Shown here piece by piece: positions 56,073 through 64,000 of a DNA stretch of 64,000 nt. Both the position numbers and the translations under genes were made by a program. How positions within the stretch are numbered: position 1 is the stretch's first letter; every line of letters starts with the position of its first letter. Below the pieces are notes generated by a model. The model worked only from the letters and a program-made list of their open reading frames with translations, searched no databases and was not told the origin of the DNA. The stretch is taken from the NCBI GenBank assembly GCA_963850765.1, contig CAWKMN010000003.1, forward strand, positions 682,001 through 746,000, written 5' to 3'. This DNA comes from CAWKMN01 sp963850765. Its GTDB lineage: Bacteria > Chloroflexota > Anaerolineae > Aggregatilineales > Aggregatilineaceae.

Positions 56073-57122
56073 TCAGCGCTTGCGGCCGAGCCACTGTTCG
56101 CTGAACATGACCCATTCGAGCGAATCCGTGGACTTGTACTCGTACAGGCCAACCCCCCGAACAAGCTTACCGTCGCTGCCGGCTTGTTTGATCCCGGCTT
56201 TCACGCCGCGTGCCGCCGCGCGAATATCCTCAATGGCCGGATCATGATCGGGGGCCGCGTCATACGTCGGCAGGGCCACATTGATCGTGGGCGGGCGGTC
56301 CAGTTCCGCCATGGCCGTGACATAGGACTCAACCTGATAGGCGACCCACGTTTCATACTGCGCCGCGTCCGATAGGCCGCTGGCGTGGGCCATCACGACG
56401 ATCTCATCAATGCCGAGCAGCCCCACGCGCTGTTTATAGTTGACCCCCCACGTCAGCCCGGGATCCACCGTCGGATCGGCCGGCACATCGGGATCGGTAG
56501 GCACGCGGTCGGGCGGCACGGTCAGCGACAGCAGGCTGTCCTCGCCCGCGGCGCCGCGCAGATCGCGCACGAGTTCGATATACAATTCGCTGGTGTCCAG
56601 GACAGTCCGGGCATTAAGCTGCACCCCGTCGAAATTCCATTCGTGGACGGCCTTGCGCGCCAGTTCGACCGCAGCGGCGCGGCGCTCGTCCTGGGTAATC
56701 TCCTCCCCGGACATCCGCAGCCACAGCAGAACCTTGACCTTGGGATAGGCCTCGCGCAGCATGCGGGCAAAGTCGGCGGCGTATTGGCCCTCCAGCAGGG
56801 TGCCATCCGTGCGCCATGCCGACGCCTCAAGATACACCACCGTAATCGCGTTATCGCGCAGCCGTTCCCCTAACTGCTGGACCGCATTTTCGTTGACCGG
56901 GGCGTTGGTCCAGGCGAATTCGAGCCACGTCCGATTATCACCGCTGGGCGGATCATCCTCATCGGACCCCGGCTGAATCACCTGCGTGATCAGAATATAA
57001 AGAATGAGCAGCACCGCCAGAAGTCCCACCCCCCAGGGTGCCCACTGCATCCAGGGCGGACCCTTTTCGAGTCGCACGTGCCCGCGCGATGATCTTACCC
57101 GCGAACGTCGATAGAATTGCAC
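56073..57122 (-). CDS. Membrane-anchored GH18-like TIM-barrel protein
   Basis: A 349-residue protein with a basic N-terminus, one membrane helix (about 30-50, APWGVGLLAVLLILYILITQ) and an acidic linker. A barrel domain follows with KVKVLLWLRMSGEEITQDER, WNFDGVQLNARTVLD and DEIVVMAHASGLSD. The strand that carries DGxDxDxE in family 18 glycoside hydrolases reads DGVQLNAR here, so the catalytic acid is missing. It may bind glycans rather than cut them. Family assignment is tentative. It is 3 bases downstream of ybeY. Confidence 0.65.
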   Translation of the reverse strand: MQFYRRSRVRSSRGHVRLEKGPPWMQWAPWGVGLLAVLLILYILITQVIQPGSDEDDPPSGDNRTWLEFAWTNAPVNENAVQQLGERLRDNAITVVYLEASAWRTDGTLLEGQYAADFARMLREAYPKVKVLLWLRMSGEEITQDERRAAAVELARKAVHEWNFDGVQLNARTVLDTSELYIELVRDLRGAAGEDSLLSLTVPPDRVPTDPDVPADPTVDPGLTWGVNYKQRVGLLGIDEIVVMAHASGLSDAAQYETWVAYQVESYVTAMAELDRPPTINVALPTYDAAPDHDPAIEDIRAAARGVKAGIKQAGSDGKLVRGVGLYEYKSTDSLEWVMFSEQWLGRKR

Positions 57123-57125
57123 TGC

Positions 57126-57620
57126 TCACCCCTCCTCGTCCGAATTTGGGAACTCGAACCGGGGAACCACAATCTGAACGTCCCACGCCCGCAGCGCTTC
57201 GGCCTGCCGGGCCCACATCAAATCCTGGTGGGCGCGCGTGTCATGATCGTATCCCAACAGGTGCAGAGTTCCGTGAATGACGGCGAGCGCCAGCTCATCC
57301 GACAGCGTGTGATTCTCGGCCGCGGCCTGCCGCTGGATATACGGCAAGCTCAGGATCAGGTCGCCCAGGTAGGGCTCCGCCTCACCGGGCAGCGGCTCGT
57401 CGGGAAAGGACAGCACGTCGGTTGGCGCATCGACACCGCGATACTGCCGGTTCATCTGCTGGATCTCATCGTCATCGGTAATCACGACGCTGACGCCGGT
57501 CCCCGGTGCAATATCATGCGCGCGCAGCACCCATTCAACCGCCTTTTCGAGCCGGTCCACCGGCAGGGACAGGTCGTTATGGATCAATACCTGAACGTTC
57601 AGATCGTAGCCCGCGCTCAT
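57126..57620 (-). CDS. ybeY: Endoribonuclease YbeY (rRNA maturation)
   Basis: A 164-residue protein with the UPF0054 zinc motif HGTLHLLGYDHD (three His ligands) and upstream YRGVDAPTDVLSFPDEPLPG. It is a single-strand endoribonuclease for 16S 3' end maturation and ribosome quality control. The start overlaps the stop of the 7TM-HD receptor gene (ATGA), matching the pgpH-ybeY order seen in many bacteria. The 20-residue C-terminal tail after the zinc site is longer than in E. coli. Confidence 0.94.
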   Translation of the reverse strand: MSAGYDLNVQVLIHNDLSLPVDRLEKAVEWVLRAHDIAPGTGVSVVITDDDEIQQMNRQYRGVDAPTDVLSFPDEPLPGEAEPYLGDLILSLPYIQRQAAAENHTLSDELALAVIHGTLHLLGYDHDTRAHQDLMWARQAEALRAWDVQIVVPRFEFPNSDEEG

Positions 57621-60000
57621 GAACGATCCTTGGGCCTTTCGCGCTCGCCGGATTTTTCCAGCCCGGGGGGATGCGGACGCCGCCCTCGCCCTCGGGTGTT
57701 TCCTTTGCCGGAGGGTTTGGGCTGATCCGTATCGCCATCTGTGCCCGGCAGGGCCGAAACGCCGCTCGCCGGCTCGCTGGCCGGTGCGGATGCGGGAACA
57801 TCGCCGGCCGTCAGCGACATGCCGCTGCTGCCTGGAAGCCGCGAGAGGACCGGCCCCGGCGCGCCCGGATAGGCGATCCGGGGATGGAACACGCCTTGCA
57901 GGGCCGTGAGAAACGCATCGCGCAGCAGGCGCAGATCGTTCAGAGTCAGGCCGCTGTCGTCCAACTGGCCGCTCTGCAGCCGCGTTTCGAAAATGTAATC
58001 GACCGTTTCGCGGATGTCGTCGCGGCTCTGCGGGCGGCGCGAACGCACACTGCTTTCGCAGCCATCTGCCAGCATCAGGATCGCCGTCTCGCGTGACTGC
58101 GGGCGCGGGCCGGGATAGGTGAATTCTTCGATCGGCACGGTCTGCTCGGAGTCTCTTCTCTGCTCAAGCGCCTGCCGGTAAAAATACGCGACCTGCGTGG
58201 TGCCGTGATGCTCCAACACAAAGTCGCGAATCCGGTGCGGCAGGCGGTAGCGGCGCGCCAGCCGTTCGCCTTCCGTCACATGGCCGATGATAATCCGCGC
58301 GCTCTGATAGGGATTGAGCAGCGCGTCATGCGGATTCACGCTGTCGGCCTGGTTCTCGACAAAAAAATGCGGATTCAGAATCTTGCCCACGTCATGGTAC
58401 ATCGCCGCGACGCGCAGCAGAGGAGCGTTCGCGCCCACGCGCTGCGCGGCCAGTTCCGCCAGATTGGCGACCTGCAGGCTGTGCTGATACGTGCCGGGCG
58501 CTTCACGCAGCAGCCGCTGAAGCAGCGGGTGATTGGGCTGCTGCAGCTCGATAATCTTCAGGCTGGTCGGGATGTTGAGCAGGCTCGATGATGATGTACA
58601 GGCCCATCAGCGCCAGCGGAGCCGAGAAAAAACCGTTGGCCAGTGACCCGGCGATCTTCGAGAGGATCGTGATCAGATCGGGCGTAGTCGTCGGCGGCCA
58701 GTGCAAACAGCAGCGCCACACACACCCCGCTGATGGCGACCACACCCCCCGACAGGAAATACCCGTTCAGGCGCTCCGTACGTCCCAGGCTGAGCACGCC
58801 CAGCGTCGCAGACAGCACGATCAACACCGCGAATTCGAGCGAATTGCCGGTCATCACCCCGGCCAGCCTGCCAGCACCGCAACCAGCACAATCGCAAACT
58901 GCGGACCGACCAGCGTCGTGACCAGAAAGGCCAGCGCCGACGCCGGGTAATAATAGGGCCGGGTGCTGTGTCTCCGCGTCCACCAGCCGCACGCCGCCCA
59001 CGAAGATCAAAAACAGCGCGCCGAGCAAAACAACAAACCGCTGATCCGACAAAATCTTGGGGTAAAACTGGTGGATATAGCCACCGAACAGCGCCGTCAC
59101 CAGCACCATCGCCAGGACCCCACCCGCGAACTGTTCATTTCTGCGCCGTGTCCCTTGCAGCAGCCCGAACTGTTCCAGCGCTTCGATGTGGGCCGCCGTG
59201 GCAAATTCGCCCGCGCGCATGACCATCTGGCCGCGGACAAACGTCCGCACCTCGACCGGCACCGACTGCGCCGCCTGACTTTGAGCCTGACGGGTGAGTT
59301 CCTCGTTATAAAAGGCATTGGCGCGGATCAAATCACCCACGATGGCCGTGATGATCTGGACTTCGGTTTCGCTGTAACTCGCGCTGATCAGGTTGCGCAG
59401 GTTGTCGCGCACCGCCTGGATATTATCCTCGCGAACCTCGCCGCCCATGACCCGTTCCAGCAGGCGCATGACCTGCGCATCAATCGCCCGCCACGTATCA
59501 TCATCCTCAATGGAGAGCAGCGCCTCCGCGACCGGCGAATCGAGGCTCAGATCGGTGATCGCCGCCAGATCGTTGGTTTTCTGGTCGAGCGAGGCGAAAT
59601 CGTCGTAACGCACATTCTCGACATAGTCCAGAATCCGGCGGGCGCGCTGCAACTGCTCACTCCCCACCGAGGGATCCGGTGGATCGTACACCGGGCGCAC
59701 GGCCGCTACAGCCGCATCTTTTTTCGCCTGAGTGAGCGCGTCGCTTTCATACTTCAGGCTGCGCGGAGCCAGAACATCCTTTGGGGCGACATCGCCCTCT
59801 TCGAGGGTTACTTTGCTGCTGGACGGAATCAGGACGTCCGATGCAATAATAAACGCGCCGCCCAGCACGAAGGCGACCAGCAGTACAATCTGCCATCCCT
59901 GATGCAGCAGGCCGGGTAATTTTTCCCGGAATTCTGGGTTCATCCAGACCGGAGTAGACACCGTTTGCGTTTGCCGTCCTGAGAAACTCGAAGCGGGCAC
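57617..60000 (-). CDS. 7TM-HD receptor, PgpH-like cyclic-di-AMP phosphodiesterase (four frameshifts)
   Basis: The N-terminus has a membrane helix (QIVLLVAFVLGGAFIIASDV) then the extracytoplasmic 7TMR-HDED domain (EGDVAPKDVLAPRSLKYESD, VRPVYDPPDPS). The membrane bundle follows (RPYYYPASALAFLVTTLVGP in the restored frame). The cytoplasmic HD domain has EAPGTYQHSLQVANLAELAA, AAMYHDVGKILNPHFFVENQ and LEHHGTTQVAYFY. Breaks lie near 58588, 58682, 58868 and 58962. The C-terminal tail (about 60 residues) is Pro/Ser-rich and basic. By family it hydrolyses c-di-AMP. A GTG start at 60000 is used; ATG 59943 is possible. Confidence 0.88.
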
Positions 60001-60093
60001 TGCCGCGCCCGCCCATTGAGTGATCGTCCCTGCCTGCTACGGCTGCTGTCGCTTACCGCGGTCGCTCAAAGCGATCGCTCAAAACAGTGCCGG

Positions 60094-60538
60094 CTAACCG
60101 AGCACGTCTTTCACGATGCTGTTCACCAGCTTGCCATCCGCCTGGCCCTGCACGCGCGGCATCAGAGCCTTCATCACCCTGCCCATATCCTTGGGCGTAG
60201 TCGCGCCGACTTCCTGAACCGCATCGCGTACCAGCTTTTCGATCTCGTCGCGGCTGAGCTGCCGGGGCAGATAGGCTTCAATCGCCGCCAGTTCGTATTT
60301 TTCCTGTTCGCCCAATGCCACGCGCCCGGCTTTTTCGGCCTCGTCAATCGCCTCGCGCCGTTTTTTGGCTTCGGTCATCAGGATGCTGATCGCGTCCGAC
60401 TTCGGTCAGGTCTTTGCGCTGATCGACCTCGACCTGCTTAAAGGCAGCCATCAGCAGGCGCAGCAGTTCGCGCCGCCGGGTATCGCCCGATTTCATGGCG
60501 TCTTTGAGATCCTGTTGAATCTGCGCTTTAGGATGCAT
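60094..60538 (-). CDS. yqeY: YqeY/GatB-YqeY domain protein (frameshifted)
   Basis: It begins MHPKAQIQQDLKDAMKSGDT and RRRELLRLLMAAFKQVEVDQ. It breaks near 60395 and continues SILMTEAKKRREAIDEAEKA then AAIEAYLPRQLSRDEIEKLV, ending VNSIVKDVLG. About 147 residues, the usual YqeY length. The helical fold is shared with the tail domain of GatB, suggesting a tRNA-related role. ATG 60538 has AGGGA just upstream. Confidence 0.9.
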
Positions 60539-60618
60539 GGTCCCTGCCCCAGGTAAGATACGCTGACTGAGACGCATTATAACGAGGCGCGGCGGTTGGT
60601 GCCAATCCCCAGCCGGAC

Positions 60619-60960
60619 TCAGCCGGGCGGCCATGCCATCCGCCGTCCTGCGAGAACATGCAGATGCACATGAAACACCGACTGTCCTCCGTTGCGGCCC
60701 TGGTTGAGCACCAGCCGGTAGCCATCCGCGGCGAAGCCTTCCTGCTGCGCAACTTTGGCCGCGACCGCGATCAGGTGTCCGGCGATCGTCTCGTTCGTGC
60801 CGTCGAACTCCACCGGGCCGCCGATATGCTGGCGCGGGATGACCAGGATATGCACCGGGGCCATCGGGTTCAGATCGCGAAAGGCGACGGCGGTTTCATC
60901 TTCGTAGACGATCTCGGCGCGCCTGGCACCGCTGACTATGTCACAGAAGACGCAGGTCAT
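60619..60960 (-). CDS. HIT family protein
   Basis: A 113-residue histidine-triad protein: MTCVFCDIVSGARRAEIVYE, VHILVIPRQHIGG and the triad QSVFHVHLHVLAG. It hydrolyses or transfers nucleotidyl groups (HINT-like, AMP-lysine or purine phosphoramidates). The Cys pair at the start (CVFC) is the usual zinc-binding feature. It begins at its own ATG 60960, 5 bases after the restored mtaB stop. It appears fused to mtaB only because of a frameshift in that gene. Confidence 0.93.
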   Translation of the reverse strand: MTCVFCDIVSGARRAEIVYEDETAVAFRDLNPMAPVHILVIPRQHIGGPVEFDGTNETIAGHLIAVAAKVAQQEGFAADGYRLVLNQGRNGGQSVFHVHLHVLAGRRMAWPPG

Positions 60961-60965
60961 GCGGG

Positions 60966-62268
60966 TTAATCCCTTCGCTGCTGAATAGCCGGAATCATTT
61001 CGGCTTGCAGGCCGCGCGCCGTTACGCCGGTCAGACGCACGGCGGAGATCGTATTGGTGAGCACAACCGGGGCCGCCATACTCGACCCGGAGGTAATTGT
61101 CCGTCAGGCCGGAGTTATGAAATCCGGCATCCGACGCGCCGGAGATCTGCTCCCACAACACGGGCATCTCGCGGCCTACAAACCGCTGCCAGAAGACCTC
61201 AGCTCGCTCGTCGGAGAGCGCCAGCAGGTGAGCGCTGCGCGCCTTCTTGACCGCTTCGGATACGTGATTCGGCATCCGGGCGGCGGCGGTCCCGGCGCGC
61301 GCGGAATAGCGGAACACGTGCAGCTTCATAAAGTCCATCTCGCGGATAAACGCGGCGCTGCGCTCGAATTCCTCGTCCGTTTCGCCGGGGAAACCCACGA
61401 TCACATCCGTGCTGATCGCCAGATCGGGGATCTGCGCGCGGGCTGACTCGACCAGGGCGCGGAACGATTTCTGCGAGGTGCGACGCGCCATCCGTTTAAG
61501 GGTCGCATCACACCCGCTTTGTAACGGCAGATGCAAATGCCGGCACAGGCGTGGATCCTGCCACAGCGCGAAAAAGTCCGGCGTGAGATCCCACGGTTCG
61601 AGCGAGGACAGCCGCAGCCGGGGCATCTCGGTCGCCGCCAGCAGCGCACGCACCAGCCGCGCCAGCCCATCCCGCTCACCACGATCGTGCCCATAGGACC
61701 CCAGGTGGACGCCGGTCAGCACCGCTTCCTGGTAGCCCGCCGCCGCGAGCGCCTGCACCTCGCGGATCACATCCTCAATTGAGCGGCTGCGTCCGGCCCC
61801 GCGTGCGATCGTCGTCACGCAGAACGTGCAGCGGTTGTCGCAGCCGTCCTGCACTTTGACAAACGCCCGCGTCCGCCCCGATGCGCCGGGCAGCAGATCA
61901 CGGTCCAGCGGCTCTCGCTCGAAATCTGCGTCGTCCAGATTGAGCACCAGCGGGACCAGCCGCTCCTTGTCGATGTTGTTCACCACCTGTGCCACGCCCG
62001 GCAGCGCCCGGACGCCATCCGGCGACAGGTGCGCGTAGCAGCCCGTGGCGACAATCTCTGCCCCACTGTTCTCGCGGTTCAGCCGCCGGATCAGGTTCCG
62101 GCTGGAGCGCGTCGCCTCGTGTGTCACGGCACAGGTATTCACCACGCACAGATCCGCCTCTGCCGCCGAACTGACGATGGTGTGTCCCGCCTGCCGGAAC
62201 TGCCGCGCCAGCGTTTCGATCTCGCTCTGATTCAACCGGCAGCCGGTCGATTCCAGGTAAACCCGCAT
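60966..62268 (-). CDS. mtaB: tRNA (N6-threonylcarbamoyladenosine(37)-C2)-methylthiotransferase MtaB-type (frameshifted)
   Basis: A radical-SAM methylthiotransferase. The N-terminal UPF0004 domain has the cluster ligands in ESTGCRLNQSE, VVNTCAVTHEA and VATGCYAHLSP. The radical-SAM motif is DGCDNRCTFCVTTIARG, followed by TGVHLGSYGHDRG, LHLPLQSGCD and VGFPGETDEEF. A GGGG run at 61069-61072 (CCCC on the coding strand) shifts the frame in the TRAM domain. Restored, it reads YLRVEYGGPVVLTNTISAVR and ends EMIPAIQQRRD with TAA at 60966. It converts t6A37 to ms2t6A37 in tRNA. The start overlaps the upstream stop (TGATG). Confidence 0.92.
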
Positions 62269-63686
62269 CACTCTGCTTCCATGACGTCCGCTTGAGGACC
62301 CACAATCACCACGTCATCAAAGACCACTTCCACGTCGCTGCCATAGATCGTGCCTGCGACGAGCGCGACCCGCCCCTGCTTGAAAGTATTGTCCCGGTAC
62401 ACATAAGTGAGTTCGCCACCTTCCGTGCAAACTCCCGGCGCATCCCACAGGCTGTATCAATTCTGTCCCTTGAGACATAGGGGCATGGGCTGACCGTTGA
62501 CGAAAAAGCGGAACTCATCACCGCGCGCCACCACGCGGATCTCGTTAGGCAAGCTGCCCGGCCGGATCGTCTCGGTCACATTCCAATCGCTGATGATTTC
62601 GCGCGATCCGTCTTTGACCTTATCGAGCGAATAATAACCGTCGCCGGAGATGCGAAAAACAAAAGTATTTTCCGCGTCACGGTAGCGGAAGGCGACCCCA
62701 AACTGGCTTTCTTCGGCGGGGCCGGCGATCTGCTGCACCGCTACACGCAGATCCAGATCGCTGAACTTGCGATCAAGCGGCGATGAGATCACTTCATCGG
62801 CATTGCCGGAGCCGTATTTGATCCACAGCATATTCCCGGTCAGCGGCGCGACATCGCCGCCCGTGTTCGCCAGTTGGACCTCGCTGCTGCTCACCACCTG
62901 CGCCGCGTCCCGCCCCGGATACAGATCCCATTCATCGTTGTACGAATCGAACGACGTCGCATACAGCAGTTCACCCGGATCCGGCCGCGTTACCGGGATC
63001 TCGTACAGCCAGTCGGTCAGCACGCCGAGGATCACGCCCAACCCGATCATCACCGCCAGCCAAAACCCGATGGCAGCCCGGCGCACCCGCCCCGGCAGCG
63101 GATTGGCCGCCGGATCATCCGCCACCAGTTGAGCGCGCACCGCCGGCAGCGTCAGCCACACCTGATACCAGAGCGCCAGACCCGCCTGCACCAACAGCAG
63201 CCCGGCCAGGATCAGCACCCCGATCGAGAGTTCGTCGATCACCTGCTGCGCTGTCGTCATGTCGCCCGCATCATCCGGCAGGTTGGCGACCATCCGCCAC
63301 GCGATGAAACTCGCCGGAAACCCGGCCAACAGCAGCAGCGCGCTCACCCGCGCCAACCCGATGCCGCTGCGGCGGTGCTCGCCCAGACGCCGCACTGCCC
63401 GGAATGGGATCAGGCTCAGCAGGGCCAGCGCCGCGGCCAGTGCGAGTTTGACCTGCGTCTCACGCTCGTAAATATCGCCGGGATCGACGATCCGCAGCCC
63501 CGCGCTCAGCTCGATCTTGCTCAGATCGGCGTACAACAAACCCAGGATGACCAGCGCGCCCAGAAGCAGCGCCAGTCCCGCCAGCGTGAAGTGGATCAGC
63601 ATCAGACGCAGCGTTCGCCAGGACTGCCCGGACGCACTTTCGGGGGTATCGGTGATACGGTGAAACGGCTGGATCGTATCGGTCAT
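62268..63686 (-). CDS. Multi-spanning membrane protein with C-terminal lectin-like domain (in-frame stop)
   Basis: The N-terminal half has about five membrane helices (LIHFTLAGLALLLGALVILG, VKLALAAALALLSLIPF, VSALLLLAGFPASFIAWRM, IGVLILAGLLLVQAGLALWY, AIGFWLAVMIGLGVILGVLT). The C-terminal 190 residues look like a concanavalin-like jelly roll (ATSFDSYNDEWDLYPG, FGVAFRYRDAENTFVFRIS, EIRVVARGDEFRFFVNGQPM). TGA at 62457-62459 stops the frame after KGQN. The same frame stays open and in character for 62 more residues (YSLWDAPGVC, RVALVAGTIY, VVFDDVVIVGP), ending at 62268. Function unknown. Confidence 0.75.
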
Positions 63687-63689
63687 CGG

Positions 63690-64000
63690 TTATTCCTCCG
63701 TCGTCACCACGAAATCGTCAAAGGATACGATGACATATCCTCGCCCGGCGCGCGCGATCACACCAAAAACGCCCCCGGAGAACCCGTCTTCCACCGTTAC
63801 GCGGCCCGCCAATTGATCGTCGATATAAAAGGCGATGGTATCCCCGATGATGTCAGCCCGCAGCGCCATCACCATGCCGCCCGTGTCTGTCTCCACCGGC
63901 TCCGCGTCTGCCGGGGTCAGGTCCAGCCAATCACCCTGGTCAAGCTGGTACCAGTGCCATTCGCCCAGTGCGGTGGTCAGCAAGGCGTAAAAATTGTTCT
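63690..64000 (-). CDS. Lectin-like domain protein, C-terminal end (cut by window edge)
   Basis: An open frame enters from the right edge (about 103 residues visible: YALLTTALGEWHWYQL, GGMVMALRADIIGDTIAFYI, GGVFGVIARAGRGYVIVSF and DDFVVTTEE). It matches the C-terminal domain of the downstream protein (GRVALVAGTIYGSDVEVVFD), so the two are tandem paralogues 3 bases apart. Only the end is visible. Confidence 0.7.
   Translation of the reverse strand, partial: NNFYALLTTALGEWHWYQLDQGDWLDLTPADAEPVETDTGGMVMALRADIIGDTIAFYIDDQLAGRVTVEDGFSGGVFGVIARAGRGYVIVSFDDFVVTTEE

Noticed and set aside
63690..64000. A complete small gene starting at TTG 63983
   Set aside because: The frame is open to the window edge and matches only the C-terminal domain of its neighbour, so it is a truncated larger gene.

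Overview
The window is a GC-rich, gene-dense bacterial chromosome segment. It most probably comes from a Chloroflexota (Anaerolineae-like) organism. The supporting signs are Thr/Pro-rich linkers in membrane-anchored proteins, a 7TM-HD receptor next to ybeY, a complete 14-subunit nuo operon beside an HdrABC-MvhADG hydrogenase cluster, and many small lineage-specific membrane proteins. The phylum call is inference; the 16S rRNA gene (about 46438-47938, minus strand) would settle it. No phage, plasmid, transposase or CRISPR array was seen.

Layout. 1-25068 is mixed housekeeping and envelope functions: a GT-C-like membrane protein cut by the window edge, an HEGTH metallopeptidase, a Flp pilin missed by length cut-offs, a TDH-like SDR, a secreted alpha/alpha-barrel protein behind a cobalamin riboswitch, acpS, an M16 peptidase pair, UDP-glucose dehydrogenase with an FAD oxidoreductase and a flippase-like protein, a SWIM-only mini-protein, a PspC/LiaF-like envelope module, a solute-binding protein, tRNA-Leu, an ECF sigma/anti-sigma/NUDIX operon, an SDR and a methyltransferase. 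25183-42370 is the whole nuoA-N operon on the minus strand. It has a recognisable promoter, a Crp/Fnr-type palindrome and a terminator, and carries a GNAT and a small membrane protein between nuoE and nuoF. 42498-48424 is an rRNA operon (16S-Ile-Ala-23S-5S) with two sigma70-like promoters and an unusual leader. 48435-55467 is hdrCBA-mvhDGA plus the hydrogenase maturation protease. 56073-64000 holds a GH18-like protein, ybeY, the 7TM-HD receptor, yqeY, a HIT protein, mtaB and two related membrane-anchored lectin-like proteins.

How the genes fit together. The organism can probably oxidise NADH through complex I. It can probably also use H2 with a soluble MvhADG-HdrABC assembly, which in other organisms bifurcates electrons from H2 to ferredoxin and a disulfide-type acceptor. 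The most unusual protein is NuoJ: about 215 residues resembling a DUF4397 beta-sandwich are inserted between its last two transmembrane helices.

Quality caveat. At least 18 single-base frameshifts and one in-frame TGA interrupt conserved genes, including nuoD, nuoF, nuoG, nuoL, hdrA and mtaB, and some sit on G/C runs. They look like residual sequencing indels, so the genes are annotated as single loci with the break marked. One consequence is that an apparent MtaB-HIT fusion is an artefact.
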